From: Leuctra nigra
Lineage: Eukaryota > Arthropoda > Insecta > Plecoptera > Leuctridae
NCBI GenBank assembly: GCA_934045905.1
Contig: OW203769.1
Location: forward strand, 14,167,705 to 14,231,704
Reading direction: 5' to 3'
DNA: 64,000 bases
Below the pieces are notes generated by a model. It searched no databases. It was not told where the DNA came from and saw only the letters and a program-made list of their open reading frames with translations. The translations under genes were made by a program, and so were the position numbers. Below, piece after piece: positions 32,550-43,535 of this stretch (the stretch's first letter is position 1; the number at the start of each line of letters is the position of its first letter).

Positions 32550-35500
32550 TGAATGAAATTTTTTTTTAATGTAATTTTCTTGAGCATATCTAGCTCTCTA
32601 GACTGAGGATAATATGATGCAGGACAATGATTCTGATAATAACTGAGAATTTTAGAGATTGTACCCTCTCCAAACTTGAATAAAACGCAAATGTGAAGCT
32701 GGCCCCCAGAACAATTTATTTTTTTAGAATTTTTTGGGGATATCTAGCCCTCTAGACTGAGGATAATATGATGCAGGACATTGATTTTGATAATCCCTGA
32801 GAAATTAAGAGTTTGTACCCTCTCCAAACTTGAAAAAACCCAAAAGGGAAGGTAGCCAACAGAACAATTTATTTTTTTAGAATTTTTTGGGGATATCTAG
32901 CCCTCTAGACTGAGGATAATATGATGCAGGACATTGATTCTGATAATCCCTGAGAAATTTAGAGTTTGTTCCCTCTCATAATGCGAGCAAAACGGAAAAA
33001 TGTGAAAAAAAATTACAATTTTTTTTATGTAATTTTTTGGGCATATCAAGCCCTCTAGACTGAGGATAATATGATGCAGGACAATGATTCTGATAATCCA
33101 TGAGAATTTTAGAGTTTGTACCCTCTCCAAACTTGAATAAAACGCAAATGTGTAGCTAGCCCCCAGAACAATTTATTTTTTTAGAATTTTTTGGAGATAT
33201 CTAGCCCTCTAGACTGAGGATAATATGATGCAGGACAATGATTCTGATTATCCATGAGAATTTTAGAGTTTGTACCCTCTCCAAACTTGAATAAAACGCA
33301 AATGTGAAGGTAGCCACAAGAACAATTTATTTTTTTAGAATATTTTGGGGATATCTAGCCCTCTAGACTGAGGATAATATGATGCAGGACATTGATTCTG
33401 ATAATCCATGAGAAATTTAGAGTTTGTACCCTCTCCAAATTCGAGCAAAACGGAAAAATGTAAAAAAAAAATTACAATTTTTTTTATGTAATTTTTTGGG
33501 GCATATCTAGCCCTCTAGACTGAGGATAATATGATGCAGGACATTGATTCTGATAATCCCTGAGAAATTTAGAGTTTGTACTCTCTCCAAATTCGAGCAA
33601 AACGGAAAAACGTGAAAAAAAAATTCAATTTTTTTTTATGATATTTTTTTGGGCATATCTAGCCCTCTAGACTGAGGATAATATGATGCAGGACAATGAT
33701 TCTGATAATCCATGAGAATTTTTGAGTTTGTACCCTCTTTAAACTTGAATAAAACGCAAATGTGAAGCTAGCCCCCAGATTTATTTATTTATTTAGAATT
33801 TTTTGGGGATATCTAGCTCTATAGACTGAGAATAATATGATGCAGGACATTGATTCTGATAATCCCTGAGAAATTTAGAGTTTGTACCCTCTCCAAACTT
33901 GAATAAAACGCAAATGTGAAGGTAGCCCCCAGAACAATTTATTTTTTTAGAATTTTTTGGAGATATCTAGCCCTCTAGACTGAGGATAATATGATGCAGG
34001 ACATTGATTCTGATAATCCCTGAGAAATTAAGAGTTTGCACCCTCTCCAAATTCGAGCAAAACGGAAAAATGTAAAAAAAAAAAAAAATTATGTAATTTT
34101 TTTGGGGCATATCTAGCCCTCTAGACTGAGGATAATATGATGCATGACAATGATTCTGATAGTCCCTGAGAATTTTAGAGTTTGTACCCTCTCCAAACTT
34201 GAATAAAACGCAAATGTGAAGCTAGCCCCCAGAACAATTTATTTTTTTAGAATTTTTTGGGGATATCTAGCCCTCTAGACTGAGGATAATATGATGCAGG
34301 ACACTGATTCTGAGAATCCCTGAGAAATTTAGAGTTTGTACCCTCTCCAAATTCGAGCAAAACAGAAAAATGTAAAAAAAATTACAATTTTTTTATGTAA
34401 TTTTTTGGGGCAAATCTAGCCCTCTAGACTGAGGATAATATGATGCAGGACAATGATTCTGATAATCCATGAGAATTTTAGAGTTTGTACCCTCTCCAAA
34501 CTTGAATAAAACGCAAATGTGAAGCTAGCCACCAGAACAATTTATTTTTTTAGAATTTTTTGGGGATATCTAGCCCTCTAGACTGAGGATAATATGATGC
34601 AGGACATTGATTCTGATAATCCCTGAGAAATTTAGAGTTTGTTCCCTCTCATAATGCGAGCAAAACGGAAAAATGTGAAAAAAAAAAATACAATTTTGTT
34701 TATGTAATTTATTGGGCATATCTAGCCCTCTAGACTGAGGATAATATGATGCAGGACAATGATTCTGATAATCCATGAGAATTTTAGAGTTTGTTCCCTC
34801 TCCAAACTTGAATAAAACGCAAATGTGAAGCTAGCCCCCAGAACAATTTTTTTTTTAGAATTTTTTGGGGATATCTAGCCCTCTAGACTGAGGATAATAT
34901 GATGCAGGACACTGATTCTGATAATCCTTGAGAAATTTAGAGTTTGTACCCTCTCCAAATTCGAGCAAAACAGAAAAATGTAAAAAAAAATTACAATTTT
35001 TTTATATAATTTTTTGGGGCAAATCTAGCCCTCTAGACTGAGGATAATATGATGCAGGACAATGATTCTGATAATCCATGAGAATTTTAGAGTTTGTACC
35101 CTCTCCAAACTTGAATAAAACGCAAATGTGAAGCTAGCCACCAGAACAATTTATTTTTTAAGAATTTTTTGGGGATATCTAGCCCTCTAGACTTAGGATA
35201 ATATGATGCAGGACATTGATTCTGATAATCCCTGAGAAATTTAGAGTTTGTTCCCTCTCATAATGCGAGCAAAACGGAAAAATGTGAAAAAAAATTACAA
35301 TTTTTTTTATGTAATTTTTTGGGTATATCTAGCCCTCTAGACTGAGGATAATATGATGCAGGACAATGATTCTGATAATCCATGAGAATTTTAGAGTTTG
35401 TACCCTCTCCAAACTTGAATAAAACGCAAATGTGAAGCTAGCCCCCAGAACAATTTATTTTTTTATAATTTTTTGGGGGATATCTAGCCCTCTAGACTGA

Positions 35501-36135
35501 GGATAATATGATGCAGGACATTGATTCTGATAATCCCTGAGAAATTTAGAGTTTGCACCCTCTCCAAATTCGAGCAAAACGGAAAAATGTAAAAAAAAAA
35601 ATTACATTTTTTTTTATGTAATTTTTTGGGGCATATCTAGCCCTCTAGACTGAGGATAATATGATGCAGGACATTGATTCTGATAATCCCTGAGAAATTT
35701 AGAGTTTGTACTCTCTCCAAATTCGAGCAAAACGGAAAAACGTGAAAAAAAAATCATTTTTTTTTATGATATTTTTTTTGGGCATATCTAGCCCTCTAGA
35801 CTGAGGATAATATGATGCAGGACAATGATTCTGATAATCCATGAGAATTTTTGAGTTTGTACCCTCTTTAAACTTGAATAAAACGCAAATGTGAAGCTAG
35901 CCCCCAGAACAATTTATTTTTTTAGAATTTTTTGGGGATATCTAGCCCTATAGACTGAGGATAATATGATGCAGGACAATGATTCTGATAATCCATGAGA
36001 ATTTTAGAGTTTGTACCCTCTCCAAACTTGAATAAAACGCAAATGTGAAGCTAGCCCCCAGAACAATTTATTTTTTTAGAATTTTTTGGGGATATCTAGC
36101 CCTCTAGACTGAGGATAATATGATGCAGGACATTG
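32550..36135 (+). repeat. Satellite, about 152-bp units of two types
   Basis: Twenty-four units are marked by GACTGAGGATAATATGATGC at 32601, 32755, 32908, 33058, 33212, 33366, 33518, 33670, 33824, 33978, 34124, 34278, 34427, 34581, 34733, 34886, 35036, 35190, 35340, 35495, 35648, 35799, 35953 and 36107. Type A has AAACTTGAATAAAACGCAAA, type B AAATTCGAGCAAAACGG with poly-A/T. They alternate for most of the array, giving a 305-bp dimer. The array is interrupted at 36136 and its last unit resumes at 37983. Confidence 0.95.
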
Positions 36136-37982
36136 TAGTGGCGGCTTGACCATATTCAATCCGGGCCGTGGCCCCGGTAGAAAAGGGTGGTGGGTAGGTG
36201 GGTGATCGGAAGAAGGCGGGTGTTTGGGTGGGTGGGTGGGTGGGATGAAGGTATGAAGGTATTAAACATCAAGTGAATTATAATAAAATAAAAGCTGTAA
36301 ATATGTATTAATTGAATATAGCAATAGAGTTCTTTGTACATTCTAATCATTGTACATGTTCCAGACGATTGAGTGGGTTCAAATGAAAACAATTCAGAAT
36401 ACGCGCTGTAGTTAGATTGAAATTGCCGCCTTTATAAAGCCGGTTTCCTGTTGGTGGAAATAGTATAGCATAGGGATCTTTATTTATTGTGATAATGTTG
36501 TCGATTTCACGTAAGCCAGAAAGGACAGTAAGTATAAGATTATCAAATGCAGTTGTAGAATCAGGGCCCGGTATGGCCGACATGGCCACAGCCATACCTA
36601 ATGCATGCATGCAGGCTGCAGGCAGGTTAAAATACTTGTGTATTTTGAAAAAAGGAACAAGGGGGTATCACACTTGCCACTATGGGCTGCAACCCTTAGG
36701 TGGAACCCTCGTAAGGACCAAATTATCAATTGCACTTGTGCAAAGACTAAAATTGGTCTCTGCACATGTGCCGAACGATTACATGAGAAATACACTTGGT
36801 TCCAGCGACGAAATGCAGCCCAGTGTGATACCTCCTTTTTGGGAAGAAATTCCTTTGAACCCCCCAGTTGGTGTGATATCAGGTAAAAATTGGTTGAAAA
36901 CGAGTTTGAAAATATTATTTTTACTTTGAGCACACTTCACTTCCCTTACCCCACTTGGACCCCCCATTTTAAGCCCATCCTCCTAAGAGCCAAAAAACTA
37001 AAAATTAACTGCGCGGCATTTTTATGTACACTTTTTATTAATTGTCGACTCTTTTTTGTTTTCTTTCAAAAATAGTACATGTAAAATCATTTTACATCCG
37101 CTCTAATGTAACCAAAAACTAAAAATTTCGCTGCGCGGCTATTTTAGGCGTGATTTTATTGCTAATGTAAAATCCTGTTAAACCCGTCCTGGCTATAAGG
37201 TATAAAAAAAATCGCTGCGCGGCATTTTTATGCGTAATTACTTTTTATTAATTATATACTTTTATGTTTTCTTTCAAAAATATAGTACTACCTGTAAAAT
37301 CATTTTGAACCCGATAATGAAGCCAAAAACAAAAACTTTTCTGTTTTCCTTCAAAATTATAGTACCTGTTCCAATGCAGACGAAAACCAAAAAATCGCTG
37401 CGCGGCATTTTTATGTTGTGATTTTTATACCTGAATGACTTTCCTGCTTTCTTTCAAAAATGTCGTACCTACTACCTACCTACTTGTACAATCATTTTAA
37501 ACTCGTTCTGATGTAGACAAATCAAAAAAATTCGCTTCGCGGCATTTTTTGTTTGATTTTATTTCTAATATAAATTACTGACTGCTCTGTTTTTCTTCAA
37601 TAATATCGTACCTGCCTGTAAATTCATTGTAATTCCGTCTAGAACCAAAATAAAAAAATTCGCTGCGCGGCATTTGTGAGGGTACAATTCCTTTAATAAT
37701 TAAATTAATTACTTCACAGTTTTTCTACCTTCAATTAATGTGTAATCAATTTAAATCAGTTTTAAAGTAGCTAAAACTAAAATAATTCACAATAATTAAC
37801 TTTTTTGCTGTGCCTTTATTACAGCAAAAAGGATCAATTAAAATCGTTACAATGCATCAAAACGAATGACCTTGAGAAAATTTTCTTGGGGGCTTCGCCC
37901 CCAAACCCCCTTTAAAAATGGGTGATGGGTGTATGAGAAAAAGATTGGCCCCGCATGTTTTTATGGGTTCAAGCCGCCACTG
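36136..37982. mobile_element. hAT-like element inserted in the satellite
   Basis: Ends TAGTGGCGGCTTGA and TCAAGCCGCCACTG are inverted, and GGACATTG stands directly outside both (36128-36135; 37983-37990), the 8-bp duplication typical of hAT. The satellite reads on seamlessly across it. Six or so CGCTGCGCGGCATTTTT blocks recur between 37005 and 37675. A nested palindrome with GGTATCACACT ends is at about 36665-36830. No hAT transposase is seen; the 146- and 111-codon frames are palindrome shadows. Confidence 0.9.
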
Positions 37983-38030
37983 GGACATTGATTTTGATAA
38001 TCCCTGAGAAATTTAGAGTTTGTACCCTCT
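37983..38030 (+). repeat. Satellite resumption after the hAT insertion
   Basis: GGACATTGATTTTGATAATCC through GTACCCTCTG completes the interrupted 24th unit. Unique DNA follows to 38472, in which I see no gene. Confidence 0.9.
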
Positions 38031-38472
38031 GTGTTGTGTTACTAGAGTGTGTTACATCTTACATTGTTTGTAAGACAAGAGTAGGAAGGGGGTCGGGTGG
38101 GACCTTTTAGCAGCAACGTCCACGTCGTGGGTCCTGGTTACTGGAAACTAAATTTGTTTCTTCACGATACATATTATTTAGTTTCTTGCGAATAGCTGCA
38201 TTATTATATTGTTATTTGGCATGTCTTTATCATCGTGTAGTGTGGTCCGGGTACATGCTCAATGCTGGATCTTCGGCCATCTTGCTCTCCTGTGCCCCTG
38301 AACATGTGCCGGGGATCGGGTGTAGTTACTATAAAGTTCAGTAACCCAATGAAGTAACTAGCTTTAATTTCTGGTCGAAAGCCTTCCAGCCTTGCTAAAA
38401 ATTTTATATACTCAAAAATTGCATTGAGACGGTATACGATTAAGATTAACATTCATCAGCCGATTGACAAAA

Positions 38473-38545
38473 GTTCGGTTCGACTTCGAGGTGTTGCACG
38501 TATCCGTGCTCGCTCATCAACGCGTTACACAGAGCGTTTTCCTAG
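38473..38545 (+). mobile_element. Helitron-like 3' end fragment
   Basis: GGTGTTGCACGTATCCGTGC, then CGCTCATCAACGCGTTACAC, the hairpin and TTTTCCTAG followed by T. The remainder of the element is missing. Confidence 0.6.
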
Positions 38546-38883
38546 TATAATCTTCATCAGTAAAATGCAACGAGCAGACACTGGAATATGCAGTACCTAG
38601 GGGGTTTGCCCGTCTTGAATTTTACTTCCCACACTTTACACAGTGATTTGGCTTTAGGGAACCCCTGCTATCCACTTAGTTTTACACTGTGGTACACTAC
38701 AGTACCTGACCAACTTTAAACTTAATAAAAATGTTGAAAGAAAAACAATAACATGCAATTCTGCACTAGGAGGCCGCCATTTTCAGTCAACAGTCCCCAG
38801 AAATGATTGACGCGCAGCCTAGCGGCACTACGTCATTTGCGACGTTGCATGACCAAAAGTTATCTTTTGTGGCCTTGAAGATT

Positions 38884-38991
38884 TGTGCAAATAGCCTCGG
38901 CCGCGCGGGCTGGCTATCCGCACAAATCACACCAATTTGTGCACGGATTTGTGCGAATAGCCCGCCTGCGCGGCCGAGGCTATTCGCACCA
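38884..38991. repeat. GC-rich 45-bp-arm hairpin
   Basis: TGCAAATAGCCTCGGCCGCG at 38886 and GCGCGGCCGAGGCTATTCGC near 38969-38988 are inverted, with further pairing through GCACAAATC/GATTTGTGC. A direct GCACGGATT repeat and GTGCGTGCACGC follow to 39030. It is by far the most GC-rich palindrome in the window. Confidence 0.8.
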
Positions 38992-39049
38992 ATGCGTGCA
39001 CGGATTGGTGCGTGCACGCATTTGTGCGAATAGAAACTTCGAAAAAAAA

Positions 39050-39103
39050 AAAAAAAATAACAGAGGTCCGTGCCAAAAGGAGACGCTTGCTTCGCTCGCT
39101 CAA
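39050..39103 (-). mobile_element. Helitron-like GCGAGCG end fragment
   Basis: CAGAGGTCCGTGCCAAAAGG and GACGCTTGCTTCGCTCGCTC after an A run, matching the ends at 14771, 30900 and 60551. Confidence 0.6.
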
Positions 39104-39398
39104 TTAATGTATAGTTTTTAGACGTGTCTGAACAAAACATTAAAAAAGGATATGTCCTAACCTAGCTCTACGCATGAGCAGACATACCCGATCATCCCCG
39201 AGCGAGGGTCCTACTGACATTGGGCCACTTACTTCCCAGAATTCCACAAAGACCAACAAATCAGGATAATACATGTTAATACCTATAGCATATTTGCCAT
39301 TTTCTCAGGAAAGTGAGTATAAGCATATGGTACTAAGTAATTTTCTTTTATTTTGAATTTTATTAGGCGAGAGGTACTTTTTCTACTCATTTTTTGTA

Positions 39399-39602
39399 CA
39401 CTCAGCAATAGATAAAAGCGTATTTGAGAGAAACGGATATCCTGAAAAAGATTTGATGGCATCATCCGATGAAGTCTATGCTAACTCGTCATAACTCTAG
39501 TAGGTGAGCTCTGATTTCATTGTTAACAACAAGGATTGCTCGTCAAGGAACCTGACAAGCAGTTAATCCGTTTCGTTCTACCATTTTATGATTTGTTGAG
39601 TG
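39399..39602. mobile_element. TA-flanked MITE (Tc1/mariner-like)
   Basis: Ends CACTCAGCAA and TTGTTGAGTG lie between TA dinucleotides. The interior has CTAGTAGGTGAGCTCTGATT, shared with 44338-44548, 50105-50323 and 62830-63333. Confidence 0.7.
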
Positions 39603-39603
39603 T

Positions 39604-42429
39604 ACTTTCATGAATTTATAAACTAAGAAAAAAATATGATGCTAAAGATTTGGCACTGGAGAAAATTAATTATACAATTTATTATAAAACATCTGCATTT
39701 ATTTCATAATAACAACCAAACCAATACATAAGAGATTCCCACACCTCGAAGCACTCGAGTGCATATTCTTCTAAAGTCCGACACGAGAAGCCGAAGAGCG
39801 TTGAGTTACGTTCATCGGCAACTCCCTCGGAGCTGTACATGATTACTCCTATAACCGCTATAAAACATTACCAGCTTTGAGTTAGTTACTTCAAATCTAC
39901 ACAGCAATTAGTACTATCAGTTTAGAATCAAATAATTTAAAAAATATAATATTACATAATACTAGAAATTAGGCAAAATATATACATACTTAGATATCTC
40001 AATAATATTTACGTAATAATTCATATAATTTCAGTACCTAATACATTTGACAATAAATATACTATTATTTCTCTATCTAGTTACAATACTTATCATTTTT
40101 TTTAGCCGATTCCGTTGTTGTTAGTCACTAAAATAATTCGGTAATACGCCGCTTTACAAAGGTATCTATTGTCTACCAACATAGCGGTATTTATAAATTA
40201 ATAAAAGCCGAGGTTGCTCACAGTAAAATCATAAGCAGTACGGTACTGTTACACCACAAGAGCAAATAAGAACCTACAGAACGTGCTTCATTTATTTTGG
40301 TATTTATACATTTCAATTGTCATTTAGTACTTGTCAAAGAAATTAATTTATTTTAGGTCCTCACATCAACAGTTCTAGTTTAAAATCTCAAGGATTAACA
40401 AAAATTCAATAACCCTAAATGAAATAATGCCGCACACACAACCCCGGTGCCCCTATTTTCAAGATTGTTCGAGTGCGCATATAATCGAGCATGGCGTCAA
40501 AGCGACGTCTTTCTGAACGAAATGGTATTCCGATCAGCTTCGTCAGTTTATTATTGTTTGGTCTGACGTCAGGCAAACATGAATCCGCATGAAATTTGTC
40601 TCAAACGATCTTGAAAAGGTTCCCTGGTATGACCACACGGCGTAAATATGATTTACGAATTACAACTTACTCAATGCATTGAGACCATACCAGAGAGGTC
40701 ATTTTGTAGGTATTACACTGTGTGGCATTGTTTAGAATAAGGAGATTGCATTGTTTATTAATCATTGATTTTTAAACGGCGATTTAGTGAAGACAAAACA
40801 AAATAAAATACTTTGAAAAACGAGTTCCCGTCCTCCAGCCTCGTAGTGCAGATTCTATTCCCCCTCACTCCTACACAGTGTACGGAACATACTTCACACT
40901 ATATTATATAGTATAAGGTGGAGTCACTTAAAACTTTCTGTCGATACCAACCCAATGTAGAGAGTTGTCCAAAACCACTAATATTTGTATTAACATCTAC
41001 GAGCACTATTGTGCTCGTACGCCAAGCGCTAGCCCGTGCGACCACACTTCGCGACTTATACTGGAACGGCTTCAGTGGCGTTTTTGTGGTTCCGCCTACC
41101 ATCTACAATAAACAATAAAACAATAAAAATGATTTAAACATTACCAAGTCCAAACCTATGTCAAAAACTAACATAATATAATTATTTAATATTTACCCCA
41201 CATTTACTTTAAGTTTAAAGAGAAAAGGAACTATCTGAACAGTAATTAGTTTTGAGAATTGATTGCCACAACACAGTAGAGCGCCAACTTTCTAAATGTT
41301 CTCCTATTTCAAGTTTCGTGTAACCTTCACTGATAATTCATATTGAAGGATTGCGATGGGTTAACATTGAAGTGAAGTATGTTCCATGCACTGTGAAAGA
41401 AAGAAATGAATATTTCTCGAGCAAAGTCACTGGGAGAATGATCTCGTTCAAATGCCATCTAGTTCCGACGGTCAGTTAGTATAAATAAAGTTTACATAAG
41501 AGGATAGCGCAAGTTGAGAACTATCTCGCAATGAGAAACGTTACTTCGTTGTTGGTCCATATCTTTATCAACATTTGCCGGATATGCAGATTGTATTTAG
41601 AAAGCAACGGACACTACGCAAACCAAACCATTCAAACGCCATCCTGATCACACCAATTTAATTTATGTGACCATCTCTTGTCATTGATTTATTGTGCCTT
41701 GTATGATGATGCAAAGTGTTTTCCAAGATTAGGTTTCTCAAAACTATACTGCGCCTTATACGCGAGTAAATACGGTAATCCTAAACAATCATTGATCTGT
41801 ATTTTATTCTTAGTTAACTGACTGAGCATTGTAAATTTAATTATATGTATTGTAAATAAAACCATTTGTAGTCAGCAAAATATATAAAAAATTATTACTA
41901 GTATGTGAGTACTAGTAGAAATTACTGTATGTGTGAAGATCGTTTCGTTACAAGCTTCTGATGTGTGACATCGGCACTAAGTACCACAGGTAAATTATGT
42001 CTTCGTCTAGTTTATCATAGTTTAGGGAACACATCGATACAGGGACTGACAACTGTGCAAAGAGCAGCTACGATTCTAAAAATACATTGGAAACTCCAAG
42101 ATGCAGTGGAAATTCAGACACACATTTCAGTTCATGATTCCTTTTTCATTTTTTAGTATGGATTAAGTCCGACTTCTTGGTATTTGTTCCATTTGTTTTA
42201 CTGTATTTCTTTTATGTTGAGGCTGCGCTTTCACAGCCGCAAAGAATCTGTCGGCTGACAATTAGTGAAAAGATGAGGAATTAGAAATTATATAAAAGCC
42301 AACTCCCAAATACCGGAAGAATTGTATTTATTAAAACCTAAGTGAATATAGGTACTAGCCATTTGTGGTTGATCAACTTGGTTCCCCTCGTGCAGAGTCC
42401 CTTTGTTTAGTGATGTTAAGTTGGACTTA
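39604..42429. other. 2.8-kb stretch without a supported gene
   Basis: AT-rich with no exon chain. Overlapping 66-67 codon frames on both strands at 40899-41118 look accidental. The region is unusually free of recognisable repeats compared with its surroundings. Confidence 0.4.
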
Positions 42430-42566
42430 GGGCCAGTCTTTCAATACTCGGCTAACTTTTAAACGGTTGATTAGGATTGTATTGTCATGGCAACAACCAA
42501 TCACATTCCTAGATTGACTGTGTTAACTTAATTACTGGTTTTAGCCGAGTATTGAAAAACTGGACC
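42430..42566. mobile_element. 137-bp MITE with TTA duplication
   Basis: GGGCCAGTCTTTCAATACTC and the inverse of GAGTATTGAAAAACTGGACC, with TTA on each side (42427-42429; 42567-42569). PIF/Harbinger-like by the TWA-type target. Confidence 0.85.
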
Positions 42567-42682
42567 TTAATGTGTTATCAAACATCTGAGAAGTTGTCAG
42601 TCTCTGTATAGGTGCAATTGTCCATGACCTCTTTATGTAAACTAGATCCTAATCTGTACTGAGAGGCCCGAAGTTCATTTCA

Positions 42683-42895
42683 ATGATTCTTGAGGTGAGC
42701 TCAAAAACCAGTAATTCTGTCTTCATCCAATCGTATTTGTAATGGTGACATGAGTCATTTCGTAAGAGAATACATCAATGTAACTGTAATTGTTGACTTC
42801 GAATTGCAATTGACAAAGCTTGATTACATCATTCCAATAGTGTGCAATACAAAATCAAGAAGATGGACTTTGGGTCTTCTACCTCTTATGTACAG
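42683..42895 (+). repeat. Dispersed repeat family D, copy 4
   Basis: GAGGTGAGCTCAAAAACCAG, GTATTTGTAATGGTGACATG and TTGATTACATCATTCCAA are shared with the other copies. Confidence 0.65.
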
Positions 42896-42974
42896 ATATA
42901 GGTAGATCCTAGAATACAGTGACTGCCCATGCAAAGTGTAGCGTCAATGCAAGCTCAATCGCACGTGGAACAGT

Positions 42975-43535
42975 ACTTATGATGCCACGCGGGTTGTTTA
43001 ACGCTCCGGAGGTGTTTGAGAGCTACTGCATCATGTTGCCACGCGGGCTGTTTAACACTCCGGAAGTGTTTGAGAGCTACTGCATCATGTTGCCACGCGG
43101 GCTGCTCAACGCTCCGGACGTGTTTGAGAGCTACTGCATCATGTTGCCGCGCGGGCTGCTCAATGCTCCGGACGTGTTTGAGAGCTACTGCATCATGTTC
43201 CCGCGCGGGCTGCTCAACGCTCCGGACGTGTTTGAGAGCTACTGCATCATGTTGCCGCGCGGGCTGCTCAACGCTCCAGACGTGTTTGAGAGCTACTGCA
43301 TCATGTTGCCGCGCGGGCTGCTCAATGCTCCGGACGTGTTTGAGAGCTACTGCATCATGTTGCCGCGCGGGCTGCTCAATGCTCCGGACGTGTTTGAGAG
43401 CTACTGCATCATGTTGCCGCGCGGGCTGCTCAATGCTCCGGACGTGTTTGAGAGCTACTGCATCATGTTGCCGCGCGGGCTGCTCAACGCTCCCGTCGTG
43501 TTTGATAGCTACTGCATCATGTTGCCGCGCGAGGG
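42975..43535 (-). repeat. 54-bp minisatellite, about 10 units
   Basis: The minus unit runs AACATGATGCAGTAGCTCTC, then AAACACGTCCGGAGCG and TTGAGCAGCCCGCGCGGC. Because 54 is divisible by 3, several frames on both strands stay open (42919-43575 +, 43016-43663 +, 42955-43728 -). In the frame of the zinc-finger gene every unit contains TAG. The last coding exon carries a diverged half unit (CAGCAGCCCGCGTGGCATCA), a likely source. Confidence 0.92.

Noticed and set aside
32897..34776. Minus-strand frames of 68-77 codons in the satellite
   Set aside because: They recur with the monomer and lack independent support.
36347..36967. Frames of 62-146 codons inside the hAT-like element
   Set aside because: They overlap on both strands across a palindrome and show no hAT transposase motif.
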